64,000 bases of DNA from positions 88,450 to 152,449 of the forward strand of contig NZ_PYAT01000009.1 in assembly GCF_003014655.1 (NCBI RefSeq), in the 5' to 3' direction. This DNA is from Planomicrobium soli. Its GTDB lineage: Bacteria; Bacillota; Bacilli; Bacillales_A; Planococcaceae. The translations under genes and the position numbers were made by a program. The notes beneath the pieces are model-generated. The model was not told the DNA's origin. It saw only the letters and a program-made list of their open reading frames with translations, and did no database searches. This document shows, piece after piece, positions 32,530-40,656 of the stretch (the first letter of the stretch is position 1; every line of letters begins with the position of its first letter).

Positions 32530-33336
32530 ATGACAGAATTATTGCGTATTTTAAATACACCCGAATTCCAATCAAAAGATTCATTAAAACAACAACTTGA
32601 GCAACTAGGGATAAAAGCCGGCGACTCAGTCATCGTCCATTCTTCTTTAAAGGCCATGGGCTGGATTGCAGGAGGTCCGCAAGCAGTTGTCGAAGCACTG
32701 ATTGATACTGTGACCGAAGAAGGAACTATCGTCATGCCTTCCCAATCAGCGGATAATTCCGATCCTCGCTACTGGATGGAACCGCCAATTCCTGAAAACT
32801 GGCATCAGCCGCTCCGGGATACATTGCCAGCATACGATCCACATTTAACCGGATTAAGAGGCATGGGTAAAATCGCCGAGTGTTTCCATCGGCATCCGCT
32901 AACGATACGCAGCCCGCATCCGGCGCACTCATTTATGGCTTGGGGCAAAAATGCTGAAGAATGGATGAGCGAACATCCTCTTGAAGATTCGTTTGGCAGA
33001 GACTCGCCACTTGGCAAGATGATCAAAAGCGATGTAAAAATCATGCTGATCGGAGTCGGATTTGATTCATGCACGGCTCTTCATTTAGCTGAATTTTTAC
33101 AAGAGAATCGGAAAACCTCTCCTCAAGGCGCCGCAGTCCTTAAACACGGAAAACGCGTCTGGCAGACTTTTAATAGTGTAGATACGGATTCAGATCGGTT
33201 TCCAGAACTCGTTAAAGATTATCCAGGTCCGGTTTCTACTGGAAAACTCGGGCAAGCAGAAGTTAAAATTACAGCTATGCGGCCTTTGATTGAATTCGGT
33301 ATTGACTGGCTGAAAAAACACTCTATTACACCGTAA
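32530..33336 (+). CDS. AAC(3)-family acetyltransferase (aminoglycoside N3-acetyltransferase-like, YokD type)
   Basis: The 268-residue protein matches the antibiotic_NAT fold: GDSVIVHSSLKAMGWIAGGPQAVVEAL, GTIVMPSQSADN, and RSPHPAHSFMAWGKNAEEW followed by HPLEDSFGRDSPLGKM. Chromosomal homologues such as YokD are not necessarily resistance enzymes, so no phenotype is claimed. AAGGAGG lies 7 bases before the ATG. Its last codons and stop form one arm of a long inverted repeat shared with the convergent Fic gene. Confidence 0.86.
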   Translation: MTELLRILNTPEFQSKDSLKQQLEQLGIKAGDSVIVHSSLKAMGWIAGGPQAVVEALIDTVTEEGTIVMPSQSADNSDPRYWMEPPIPENWHQPLRDTLPAYDPHLTGLRGMGKIAECFHRHPLTIRSPHPAHSFMAWGKNAEEWMSEHPLEDSFGRDSPLGKMIKSDVKIMLIGVGFDSCTALHLAEFLQENRKTSPQGAAVLKHGKRVWQTFNSVDTDSDRFPELVKDYPGPVSTGKLGQAEVKITAMRPLIEFGIDWLKKHSITP

Positions 33337-33376
33337 AAAGCCGGCTCATGAAAGAGCCGGCTTTTTACGGTGTAAT
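33325..33376. terminator. Shared bidirectional terminator with 23-bp perfect arms
   Basis: Arms 33325-33347 and 33354-33376 are perfect complements around the loop ATGAAA. Each arm encodes the last codons of the gene entering it, so both proteins end in the same Ile-Thr-Pro. GC-rich inner pairs followed by T5 make it a strong terminator in both directions. Confidence 0.95.
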
Positions 33377-33955
33377 TATTTCAGTCAATAATTTTTCTAA
33401 TCGGTTGTTGTTTAAATTAAAAGAATCCACGAATGCGTTTATAATTTCAGCTGGTTCAGGAACTTTTTCCCAACTTAATTGATAACCAGCATTGAACAGC
33501 AACTGCCGGGCAAATTCCCTCAATGTACGCCCGTTTCCCTCTCGAAAAGGATGAAGTGCGTTCAATTCGGCTAAAAAATAGGCAAGCCGTGGAATCAACT
33601 GCTCATGGGACAAACCCTTCAAATAATTTTCTTCTGCCAATTCATCAAAGATTTTGTTTAGTTGGGATTCAATAAAATCAGGATGCGCAAAAGATGAAGA
33701 TCCCTTGGATATCATTTCTTTTCGCAACTCACCAGCAAATGGATACACATCTTTTAAAATACCGTGATGAATCGCCAGAAATGCCTCTTTGTCCAAAGGA
33801 TTTTGAGGTTTTTGAATCTGCATTTCAGACAAACGGAAAAGCGTATATACCTTTTCAATTTCTTTCAATGTGTTTTCGTCTCTTACATCGAAAACATTGA
33901 TCAAGACGTCTGTGTCTGGATAACAATACATCGAAGTATGCCGATATTTAGACAT
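33365..33955 (-). CDS. fic: Fic family AMPylase toxin
   Basis: Fic toxins transfer AMP to targets such as DNA gyrase and topoisomerase IV. The 196-residue protein has the complete active-site motif HPFREGNGRTLREFARQL (about 138-155), with catalytic His and the anion/Mg2+ residues, and the flap region KEMISKGSSSFAHPDF (about 84-99) before it. It overlaps the antitoxin gene by 8 bases and has no clear ribosome binding site of its own, so translation is probably coupled. This is a class I Fic module in which inhibition comes from a separate small protein. Confidence 0.9.
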   Translation of the reverse strand: MSKYRHTSMYCYPDTDVLINVFDVRDENTLKEIEKVYTLFRLSEMQIQKPQNPLDKEAFLAIHHGILKDVYPFAGELRKEMISKGSSSFAHPDFIESQLNKIFDELAEENYLKGLSHEQLIPRLAYFLAELNALHPFREGNGRTLREFARQLLFNAGYQLSWEKVPEPAEIINAFVDSFNLNNNRLEKLLTEIITP

Positions 33956-34133
33956 TGAATTTCAATTTAATGGCCTGATGGAATTGAGCTTCCGTTTGTT
34001 CACCAGTCAATACCGATAGAACAAATTTCTGATCCTCATTTGTCACATCAAATCCCTCAGTGATAAGAGAATGTGACGCATAGGAAAGTGCATGAGTAGC
34101 TTGTTCTTGGGAAATCCCGTTGGCTAATTTCAT
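33948..34133 (-). CDS. VbhA-like Fic antitoxin
   Basis: The 61-residue protein precedes the Fic gene. It contains the inhibitory helix motif (S/T)XXXE(G/N) as SLITEG (about 22-27), which positions a Glu to block ATP gamma-phosphate in Fic. The rest fits the VbhA family, with a C-terminal HQAIKLKF. A GTG at 34148 is also in frame, but AAAGGTGG is better spaced for the ATG at 34133. A TGCTATAAT extended -10 lies just upstream. Confidence 0.85.
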   Translation of the reverse strand: MKLANGISQEQATHALSYASHSLITEGFDVTNEDQKFVLSVLTGEQTEAQFHQAIKLKFNV

Positions 34134-34161
34134 CGTTTTTACGACCACCTTTCATTCTATT

Positions 34162-34170
34162 ATTATAGCA
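34162..34170 (-). promoter_or_regulatory. Extended -10 promoter of the fic module
   Basis: On the minus strand TGC-TATAAT is a perfect extended -10 element 29 bases upstream of the antitoxin ATG. No good -35 is visible, as is common for extended -10 promoters. Confidence 0.6.
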
Positions 34171-34301
34171 TTTTTCTATCGTTTTTCCCATCAGAAACCG
34201 TGATTTTGCAGGGTTAGCTGCTGTTTCTCACTAAAAAAATCAGAAAGAGAAAGAAAGATTCAAACACTTTCCATTTCTATTCGAAAAGAGATTCGCCACA
34301 C

Positions 34302-34330
34302 AAAAAAACCGGATGCAAGTGCATCCGGTT
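34302..34330 (-). terminator. Terminator of the ALDH-DUF779 operon
   Basis: A 10-bp perfect stem (34307-34316 with 34321-34330) is followed by seven T on the minus strand. Confidence 0.92.
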
Positions 34331-34333
34331 TTC

Positions 34334-34696
34334 TTAAACTTGCTGTTGCAATTCTTTCGTTTCTTCTGCAGTGAAAGCGCGTGACCTCGTTAAAAAGCGT
34401 TTGCCTTCTACACCTTCAAGCGAGAACATGCCGCCGCGCCCGTCTACCACATCAATGATTAATTGCGTATGGCTCCAGTAGTCGAATTGGTTTTTATGCA
34501 TGTAGAATTTGCAGCCGCCGATTTCACCGAGCAGCACATCTTGATCCCCCAGAAAAAGGTCCCCTTCTGGATAGCACATTGGAGAACTCCCATCACAACA
34601 ACCTCCCGACTGATGAAACATAAGCGGTCCGTGCTTGCCTTTTAATAGGTCAATCAATTCCAGCGCTGATTCTGTTGCCGTAACGCGTTCGACCAT
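34334..34696 (-). CDS. DUF779 family protein
   Basis: The 120-residue protein has the DUF779 motifs: MFHQSGGCCDGSSPMCYP with three Cys (about 27-43), LLGEIGGCKFYMHKNQF, and WSHTQLIIDVVDGRGGMFSLE. The clustered Cys suggest a metal or redox site. The family is recurrently encoded beside aldehyde or alcohol dehydrogenases, as here. A GTG at 34705 overlaps the ribosome binding site AAGGTG, and the ATG at 34696 is preferred. It begins 21 bases after the ALDH stop. Confidence 0.85.
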   Translation of the reverse strand: MVERVTATESALELIDLLKGKHGPLMFHQSGGCCDGSSPMCYPEGDLFLGDQDVLLGEIGGCKFYMHKNQFDYWSHTQLIIDVVDGRGGMFSLEGVEGKRFLTRSRAFTAEETKELQQQV

Positions 34697-34717
34697 TGCC
34701 TTCACCTTCTTTCTAAA

Positions 34718-36244
34718 TCAAAAGAACCCTTGCTTGTCTTCACTGTAGCTGACAAGCATGTTTTTCGTTTGCTGATAATGCTCAAGCATCATCTTGTGGT
34801 TTTCACGGCCAATACCGGACATTTTATAACCGCCGAACGCTGCATGCGCAGGATACTGATGGTAACAGTTTGTCCAGACACGACCCGCTTGAATACCACG
34901 CCCGAAACGGAACGCAGTATTTGTATCGCGCGTCCAAATGCCGGCACCGAGTCCATACAAAGTATCATTCGCAAGTTCCAGGGCTTCTTCTTTCGTCTTG
35001 AATGTCGTTACCGATACAACCGGCCCGAAAATCTCTTCTTGGAAAATGCGCATCTTGTTGTTTCCTTTAAATACCGTTGGCTTGATATAATAGCCTTCCG
35101 CCAAGTCTCCTTCAAGTACATTGCGGTCACCGCCGGTCAATACTTCAGCGCCTTCCTGCTTGCCGATATCCAGATAGGACATGATTTTTTCCATCTGCTC
35201 TTGTGAAGCTTGGGCACCCATCATAGTGTCCGGATCTAAGGGGTTACCAATTTTAATCGCTTCTACACGTTTAATCGCACGTTCCATGAATTCTTCATAG
35301 ATATCTTCCTGAATAAGCACGCGTGAAGGACAAGTACATACTTCCCCTTGGTTTAAGGCAAACATGACAAAACCTTCAATCGCCTTATCCAAGAATGCAT
35401 CATCTTGGTCCATTACGTCTTTAAAGAAAATATTTGGCGATTTTCCGCCGAGCTCCAGTGTAACCGGGATCAAGTTCTGGGAAGCATACTGCATGATCAA
35501 TCTGCCCGTTGTTGTTTCGCCGGTAAACGCGATTTTACTAATTCGAGGGCTTGACGCGAGCGGTTTTCCAGCTTCTAAGCCAAAGCCGTTCACAATATTT
35601 ATAACGCCTGGCGGCAATAGATCTCCAACCAATTCAGCCCAAACCAGTATGCTGGCAGGTGTTTGCTCAGCTGGTTTCAATACCACACAGTTTCCTGCCG
35701 CCAGCGCAGGCGCCAGTTTCCAGGTAGCCATAAGCAGCGGAAAGTTCCATGGAATGATTTGCCCCACCACGCCAAGCGGTTCATGAAAGTGGTACGCAAC
35801 CGTATTTGCATCAATCTGGCTGATCGAGCCTTCTTGTGCGCGAATAACTCCCGCAAAATAGCGGAAATGGTCGATTGCCAAAGGCAAGTCGGCATTGAGC
35901 GTTTCACGGACAGCTTTCCCGTTATCCCATGTTTCGGCTACCGCCAACATTTCCAGGTTCTCTTCCATGCGGTCGGCAATTTTCAAAAGGATGTTGGAGC
36001 GTTCTGTGACCGAGGAGCTTCCCCAGGCATCTTTTGCGGCATGTGCAGCATCTAGCGCCAGTTCCACGTCTTCTGCAGTAGAACGCGCAATTTCGGTGAA
36101 CTTCTTGCCGGTCACAGGCGATATGTTATCAAAGTATTGCCCTTTCACCGGCGCTTTCCACTCACCATTTATGAAGTTTTCATATCTGCTTTTAAATTTA
36201 CTTTTTGCCCCTTCGCTGTTCGGTGAAGCGTAAACCATTACCAT
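34718..36244 (-). CDS. NAD(P)-dependent aldehyde dehydrogenase (acetaldehyde dehydrogenase-type)
   Basis: The 508-residue enzyme oxidises aldehydes to carboxylates. It has the NAD-binding [31 protein letters not shown], the general-base Glu in [13 protein letters not shown] (about 269) and the catalytic Cys in [14 protein letters not shown] (about 308). The sequence resembles class-1/ExaC-like acetaldehyde dehydrogenases that co-occur with DUF779. GGGAGG precedes the ATG by 7-8 bases. Upstream there is a sigma-A-like promoter and a candidate cre site between it and the gene, suggesting CcpA control. Confidence 0.92.
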   Translation of the reverse strand: MVMVYASPNSEGAKSKFKSRYENFINGEWKAPVKGQYFDNISPVTGKKFTEIARSTAEDVELALDAAHAAKDAWGSSSVTERSNILLKIADRMEENLEMLAVAETWDNGKAVRETLNADLPLAIDHFRYFAGVIRAQEGSISQIDANTVAYHFHEPLGVVGQIIPWNFPLLMATWKLAPALAAGNCVVLKPAEQTPASILVWAELVGDLLPPGVINIVNGFGLEAGKPLASSPRISKIAFTGETTTGRLIMQYASQNLIPVTLELGGKSPNIFFKDVMDQDDAFLDKAIEGFVMFALNQGEVCTCPSRVLIQEDIYEEFMERAIKRVEAIKIGNPLDPDTMMGAQASQEQMEKIMSYLDIGKQEGAEVLTGGDRNVLEGDLAEGYYIKPTVFKGNNKMRIFQEEIFGPVVSVTTFKTKEEALELANDTLYGLGAGIWTRDTNTAFRFGRGIQAGRVWTNCYHQYPAHAAFGGYKMSGIGRENHKMMLEHYQQTKNMLVSYSEDKQGFF

Positions 36245-36277
36245 TTTGTTTCCTCCCTTTAATTTAGTTTGCCGGAA

Positions 36278-36291
36278 AGTATGCGCTTACA
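36278..36291 (-). promoter_or_regulatory. Candidate cre (CcpA) operator of the ALDH operon
   Basis: On the minus strand TGTAAGCGCATACT, preceded by A and followed by T, matches the relaxed catabolite-responsive element WTGNAANCGNWNNCW. It lies between the promoter and the ATG, the usual place for repression, but it lacks two positions of the strict palindromic consensus. Confidence 0.45.
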
Positions 36292-36313
36292 TTCTCTTTG
36301 GATAGCATACAAA

Positions 36314-36342
36314 AATAAACGGCTTCCCTTACATATTGTCAA
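36314..36342 (-). promoter_or_regulatory. Sigma-A promoter candidate of the ALDH operon
   Basis: On the minus strand a perfect TTGACA (36337-36342) is followed after 17 bases by TTTATT (36314-36319). This would start transcription near 36307, just before the cre site. Confidence 0.5.
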
Positions 36343-36398
36343 ACTTATTGAAATATTGCAACTAATATTTCCTAATAAATTTCCATCTCCCTCTGTTC

Positions 36399-36428
36399 GT
36401 TTTGTTAAATGCCCAATCAGGGTATAAT
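36399..36428 (+). promoter_or_regulatory. Promoter region of the pseudouridine synthase gene
   Basis: A perfect TATAAT (36423-36428) has TTTTGT 17 bases upstream. Overlapping it, GTTTTG (36399-36404), 15 bases, GGGTAT (36420-36425) fits a SigB pattern, so either or both sigma factors could read it. Confidence 0.4.
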
Positions 36429-36469
36429 GAAAAAATAAAACCTAAATTCAGAAACGAAGGGAATATCAA

Positions 36470-37177
36470 ATGCGAATCAATAAATTTTTAAGCGAGACGG
36501 GAATCACATCCCGCCGCGGCGCAGACAAATTCATAGAAGCCGAACGGGTGACGATAAACGGTAAGATTGCCGAACTTGGCAGTAAAGTTGAACCTGGCGA
36601 TGAAGTCAAAGTAGACGGAAAAGTCATTGAACAGCCGAAACAGCAGTATGTCTATATAGCACTTAACAAACCGGTTGGGATTACCAGTACAACAGAACGC
36701 CATATCGAAGGCAATATTGTTGATTTCGTTAATCACTCCGAGCGGATCTTCCATGTCGGGCGTTTGGACAAAGATTCCGAGGGCTTGATCTTGCTGACCA
36801 ATGACGGCGATATCGTCAATGAAATTTTACGGGCAGAAAATGAGCATGAAAAAGAGTATATTGTGAAAGTGGATATGCCAGTAACCGATTCTTTCATAAA
36901 GAAAATGGAAGAAGGCGTAGAGATTCTTGACACTAAAACGCTTCCTGCAAAAGCGGAAAAACTGTCAAAATACACATTCCGCTTGACCATCCGACAAGGA
37001 CTGAACCGCCAAATCCGGCGAATGTGCACGGCGCTTGGCTATGAAGTGCAAAGCTTGAAAAGAATCCGGATCATGAATATCCATTTAGGCGATTCGGCTG
37101 TCGGACAATGGCGGGATTTAACAGATTCAGAGAGAGAAGAATTGTTCAAACAATTGGATTACACACCGAAACGCTAA
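36470..37177 (+). CDS. rluF: 23S rRNA pseudouridine synthase, RluF/RsuA family
   Basis: The 235-residue enzyme isomerises a specific uridine in rRNA. An N-terminal S4 RNA-binding domain (about 1-60, MRINKFLSETGITSRRGADKFI) is followed by the catalytic domain with ALNKPVGITSTTERH, the catalytic Asp in VGRLDKDSEGLILLTNDG (about 101), and GLNRQIRRMCTALGY. The S4-plus-RsuA architecture and TTERH favour RluF (U2604) over RluB, but substrate assignment is tentative. The next gene starts 13 bases after the stop with its own ribosome binding site. Confidence 0.88.
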   Translation: MRINKFLSETGITSRRGADKFIEAERVTINGKIAELGSKVEPGDEVKVDGKVIEQPKQQYVYIALNKPVGITSTTERHIEGNIVDFVNHSERIFHVGRLDKDSEGLILLTNDGDIVNEILRAENEHEKEYIVKVDMPVTDSFIKKMEEGVEILDTKTLPAKAEKLSKYTFRLTIRQGLNRQIRRMCTALGYEVQSLKRIRIMNIHLGDSAVGQWRDLTDSEREELFKQLDYTPKR

Positions 37178-37190
37178 GGAGGATTAGCTT

Positions 37191-37907
37191 TTGCTGACTA
37201 TTACCAATACACCGAACCATACAGGAGTTAAAATCAGCGGCGATTATTTCGACTTGGACGGTTTAAATCAATCTATCTATCAAGTGATTGGCGCCGAAGA
37301 AAAATATTACAATTATGCCGGCGCGCGAATGCGGATTCTCGGCGTTTCTTATGAGATTCGCCAAGCGGCCCAAGGTGGACGCAATATTGAAAGGGTCTTT
37401 AATGGTCTACAGGAAAAGGTAAAGAAACAACATAATTTCATTGCACCTGATAAAAACATTTATTTTTCTGTTGAAATTCTTTGGCCTGAAATTTTGTTTA
37501 CATCTCTTGCTCTAAGGGACTTTGTCCGAATGCATCGAAATCAAGCCCAAAATCCGGAATGGGATTTCCATCTTTACAACATCCAGCATTTTCAGTCATT
37601 GATTTTGGATTGCCTGCGTGGCCGGATTAGCGACAAAGATTACCAAACTATTCTCCAAGCATTTAGTGAGGCGTCTCCAACAGAGGAATATGTTATTCAG
37701 TATATCGATTTTTTAAACCTCCAATATATCGGCATGGCAGTTTCCCAACGCGAGAAGACATTGCCTGCTGTGGCCTTGAAAATCGCTTTGAAAGATCAGG
37801 ATTACCTATCTTTTCGCCAACAAGTATTGGCTGCAGCGAACCCTTTCAAAAAAGCGATTCATGAAATACCTATTCAAGCTGACTACCCGAAAAACATTAC
37901 GTGGTGA
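37191..37907 (+). CDS. Uncharacterised protein, possibly DUF6904 family
   Basis: The 238-residue soluble protein begins LTITNTPNHTGVKISGDYFDL, with conserved YNYAGARMRILGVSYEIRQAAQGGRNIERV and an aromatic-rich centre. The resemblance to DUF6904 is from memory. No transmembrane, catalytic or nucleic-acid-binding motif can be recognised. The start is TTG at 37191 after TAAGGAGG, the stop codon of the pseudouridine synthase overlapping that ribosome binding site. It is therefore co-translated with that gene, but a shared function is not evident. Confidence 0.75.
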   Translation: MLTITNTPNHTGVKISGDYFDLDGLNQSIYQVIGAEEKYYNYAGARMRILGVSYEIRQAAQGGRNIERVFNGLQEKVKKQHNFIAPDKNIYFSVEILWPEILFTSLALRDFVRMHRNQAQNPEWDFHLYNIQHFQSLILDCLRGRISDKDYQTILQAFSEASPTEEYVIQYIDFLNLQYIGMAVSQREKTLPAVALKIALKDQDYLSFRQQVLAAANPFKKAIHEIPIQADYPKNITW

Positions 37908-37973
37908 TTTTTTCTTTAGAACATTTGGAGTGTTTTTTCATAGCTGCTTTATTTGACGATCCCAGGAGTTTTC

Positions 37974-38000
37974 GGTTAAGTCCCGACTTTTTACGGGTAT
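37974..38000 (+). promoter_or_regulatory. SigB-like promoter candidate of the lipoprotein gene
   Basis: GGTTAA (37974-37979), 15 bases, then GGGTAT (37995-38000) fit the sigma-B pattern. The start would be near 38008, 35 bases before the ATG. Confidence 0.38.
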
Positions 38001-38042
38001 GTGGTAATACAGGGTTTTTATTATGCTTAGGAGTGATAACCG

Positions 38043-38459
38043 ATGAAAAAATTGCTCATTTTGTTTTCGCTCACGTTGTTGTTGGGGGCATGCGGCAACG
38101 ACGAAAATCCTAGCCCGACTCAAGAAAGCGAAACAGAAGTTTCAGCTCCCGAAGGAGAACTTGACCCAACTTCACCCGAAGAAGCTGATGAAGCAGAACC
38201 GACTACATTTACAGCTTTGGCAAACGGCGAAATTCCTGATGGGGAACCTGTAATGTTAGCAGGTACTGTAGAAGAATTGACAGACGACAATGCATTTCCC
38301 GCTTTTATACTGACTGATGGAGAACAGCAAGTATATATCCGAAATATGGCCGAAAAAGCCGTCGCTGTCGGAGACTCTGTCACTGTAAAAGGCATTTATG
38401 AAGGACAGGCTGAAGAAAACATGCCGCTTGTTTCCGTTGATATTATCGAAACTCAATAA
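38043..38459 (+). CDS. Lipoprotein with OB-fold-like C-terminal domain
   Basis: The 138-residue product has a lipoprotein signal, MKKLLILFSLTLLLGACG, with the lipobox Leu-Gly-Ala-Cys (Cys at 17). An acidic, Ser/Thr/Pro/Glu-rich linker (about 18-55) is followed by a beta-rich domain (about 65-136, PVMLAGTVEEL..YIRNMAEKAVAVGDSVTVKGIY) resembling the OB-fold tRNA_anti-like proteins. It would sit on the outer face of the membrane; the ligand is unknown. GGAGTGATAACCG precedes the ATG, and a strong terminator follows. Confidence 0.8.
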   Translation: MKKLLILFSLTLLLGACGNDENPSPTQESETEVSAPEGELDPTSPEEADEAEPTTFTALANGEIPDGEPVMLAGTVEELTDDNAFPAFILTDGEQQVYIRNMAEKAVAVGDSVTVKGIYEGQAEENMPLVSVDIIETQ

Positions 38460-38471
38460 GAACAAATAACA

Positions 38472-38499
38472 AAAACCGGCTCTCGGGAGCCGGTTTTAT
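38472..38499 (+). terminator. Terminator of the lipoprotein gene
   Basis: An 11-bp perfect stem (38472-38482 with 38487-38497) with flanking A and T. Confidence 0.92.
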
Positions 38500-38565
38500 T
38501 TCTTTTATGCCATAGGGTGCGAACCAGCCAGCAGATGGGTTAGGTTAAATTATTGATATTCCCCT

Positions 38566-38991
38566 TCATCTATCGGGTTCTGCCGGTTCTGAAACATCGT
38601 CCAGTGCAACTTCTGCGTTATCATAAGTTTCGTCTTTCACGGCAATATCCCCTAAAGAGACAATGCCAACAAGCCGATCATTTTCAACTATAGGCAAACG
38701 GCGGATTTGGTTCTGGGACATGAGGTTGGCTGCGTCTTCTACGGACATATCAACAGTGCCAGTAACAGGATCGGAAGATAAGATTTCAGAAATGGGCCGG
38801 TCTAAAGACAATTGTTCTGCAATTGCTCGAATAACAATATCCCGGTCTGTGACAATTCCTATCAAATTATCTCCTTCAGCGACAGGAATCGAACCAACAT
38901 CCAAATCTCTCATTCTAGTTGCCACTTCTTGAATGGTCGCTTGTGGTGAACAAGTATCTACATCAGGTGTCATAATATCTGTAACTCTCAT
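38566..38991 (-). CDS. CBS domain-containing protein
   Basis: The 141-residue protein is a tandem CBS pair (Bateman module): CBS1 about 8-63 (TCSPQATIQEVATRMRDLDVGSIPVAEGDNLIGIVTDRDIVIRAI) and CBS2 about 72-125 (VDMSVEDAANLMSQNQIRRLPIVENDRLVGIVSLGDIA). Such modules bind adenosine nucleotides such as AMP or c-di-AMP. There is no effector domain, so it would act through a partner. GGAGGCATAAAA precedes the ATG. Confidence 0.9.
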   Translation of the reverse strand: MRVTDIMTPDVDTCSPQATIQEVATRMRDLDVGSIPVAEGDNLIGIVTDRDIVIRAIAEQLSLDRPISEILSSDPVTGTVDMSVEDAANLMSQNQIRRLPIVENDRLVGIVSLGDIAVKDETYDNAEVALDDVSEPAEPDR

Positions 38992-39164
38992 TTTTATGCC
39001 TCCCAGTAAGTTTAATACTTTTCATCCCAAAAGATTATACCTGCACTCTGCATACATCCGCCTCGATTAACCGTTCGTTTCCTGTCCTAGTCTCGCCATG
39101 CCTCCCTTCTTTTTCTCCTAGTATTCTTTAACCGTTTTTCCGATTAAAAAACGTCTTTGAGAAA

Positions 39165-39203
39165 AAGAAAAAACAGCATCGGTTTAGGTAACCGATGCTG
39201 TTT
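39165..39203 (-). terminator. Terminator of the amino-acid ABC operon
   Basis: A 14-bp perfect stem (39171-39184 with 39190-39203) is followed by T-rich sequence on the minus strand. Confidence 0.92.
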
Positions 39204-39220
39204 TGATAAATGTTGCCCTT

Positions 39221-39943
39221 TTACTCAACCAGTTGGATAAACTGCCGAGTGCGTTCGTTTTTAGGATTTTCAAAGAATGTTTTTGGATCAGCGGATTCGA
39301 TCACAACGCCTTTATCAAGCATAACAATTCGGTCAGCAACTTCTTTGGCAAATTTCATTTCATGCGTCACGACCACCATTGTCATTCCTTCTTCAGCTAA
39401 CTGCTTCATAACTTGAAGCACTTCTCCCACCAATTCCGGGTCAAGAGCAGAAGTCGGTTCGTCAAACAGCATAACTTTCGGTTGCATTGCGAGTGAACGG
39501 GCAATGGCCACACGCTGCTTTTGGCCTCCTGAAAGCTTGCTTGGATAAACATCCGCTTTATCGCGAAGTCCAACTTTCTCCAGAAGCTCCAGACCAAGTT
39601 TCTTTGCATCCTCTTTTTTCATCTTTTTTACGGTAATAGGTGCTTCCATGATATTTTCTAAAACCGTTTTATGAGGGAATAGGTTAAAATGCTGGAACAC
39701 CATTCCAACTTCTGCACGAATTTTCGTTAAGTTGTCTTTTTTTGGATTTACCGTCTGTCCATCAATTATAATTTTTCCATCATTAATCATTTCCAGAAAG
39801 TTGAAGCAGCGGAGCAGTGTACTTTTTCCGGAACCGCTGACTCCGACAAGTACCACCACTTCCCGAGGATTTACATGTAAATCGACACCTTTAAGTACTT
39901 CAAGATCTCCGAACGATTTGTGAATATTTTCTCCAGTAAGCAT
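39221..39943 (-). CDS. Polar amino acid ABC transporter, ATP-binding protein
   Basis: The 240-residue ATPase has Walker [15 protein letters not shown] (about 32-45), the Q-loop MVFQHFNLF, signature [15 protein letters not shown] (about 133) and Walker [16 protein letters not shown] (about 156), with the H-loop VVTHEM. It powers the importer with the permease and binding protein encoded upstream, 14 bases and 46 bases away. The highest similarity by eye is to the GlnQ/TcyC type. Specific substrate is not shown by this subunit. Confidence 0.93.
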   Translation of the reverse strand: MLTGENIHKSFGDLEVLKGVDLHVNPREVVVLVGVSGSGKSTLLRCFNFLEMINDGKIIIDGQTVNPKKDNLTKIRAEVGMVFQHFNLFPHKTVLENIMEAPITVKKMKKEDAKKLGLELLEKVGLRDKADVYPSKLSGGQKQRVAIARSLAMQPKVMLFDEPTSALDPELVGEVLQVMKQLAEEGMTMVVVTHEMKFAKEVADRIVMLDKGVVIESADPKTFFENPKNERTRQFIQLVE

Positions 39944-39957
39944 TAATATCCCCCCTC

Positions 39958-40626
39958 CTATGCTCTGTCCACGTTAAGTCTGTTTTCATACAAACGCAAT
40001 AGGAATGTGAAAATCATGACTAGCACCAGGTAGTAAAGCGCTACTACCAAGAACGATTCAAACGGCTGGTAGGATTGCGCTGCTTCCCGGTTGCCGAGTG
40101 CAAAAATTTCAGATACACCAATTACATAGACAAGTGATGAATCTTTAAGCGTAATGATAAATTGGTTGCCAAGAGGCGGAATAGAACGGCGCAAAGCTTG
40201 CGGAAACACTATGCGGCTCATAGTTTGTTTTCTGTTCATGCCAAGGGACATACTGGCTTCACGTTGGCCTGGGTCAACCCCTTGAATAGCGCCACGGAAG
40301 ATTTCCGCGATGTACGCACCGTTATGGACGCCGAGTGCGATAGACCCGGCCCAAAAATTATCCATTGTATAAATTTCAACAATTCCAAAGTACAAAAACA
40401 TAATTTGAACGATCAGTGGTGTTCCGCGGATAATGGTAATGTAAGTATTTGCAATGCCGCGTAATATTTTAGATCCTGATATTTTCATAAGGGCAAAGAT
40501 CAGACCAATTACTGTTCCCAGAATGACGCCAACGGCGGTCAATTGCAAAGTAACAAGCGTCGCCCTTAAAAATCCAGGATAAGTTCGCATGAATACATCG
40601 TAGACTGTTACAAATATCTCTGGCAT
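39958..40626 (-). CDS. Polar amino acid ABC transporter, permease
   Basis: The 222-residue inner membrane subunit has five membrane segments. The HisM-type entry [23 protein letters not shown] is followed by the EAA loop with [32 protein letters not shown] (about 100-130). A single permease gene means it probably forms a homodimer. It is the middle gene of the importer operon, 14 bases upstream of the ATPase gene, and GGAG precedes its ATG. Confidence 0.93.
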   Translation of the reverse strand: MPEIFVTVYDVFMRTYPGFLRATLVTLQLTAVGVILGTVIGLIFALMKISGSKILRGIANTYITIIRGTPLIVQIMFLYFGIVEIYTMDNFWAGSIALGVHNGAYIAEIFRGAIQGVDPGQREASMSLGMNRKQTMSRIVFPQALRRSIPPLGNQFIITLKDSSLVYVIGVSEIFALGNREAAQSYQPFESFLVVALYYLVLVMIFTFLLRLYENRLNVDRA

Positions 40627-40656
40627 ACGTTCTTCACTCCTCCTTATAGCACGTGA

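Noticed and set aside
32530..33336. Acquired aminoglycoside resistance gene
   Set aside because: The AAC(3) fold is present but no mobile genes, resistance genes or unusual composition accompany it.
34368..34386. TGAAAGCGCGTGAC as a cre site inside the DUF779 gene
   Set aside because: It misses the conserved C at position 13 and is in coding sequence, so it is probably chance.
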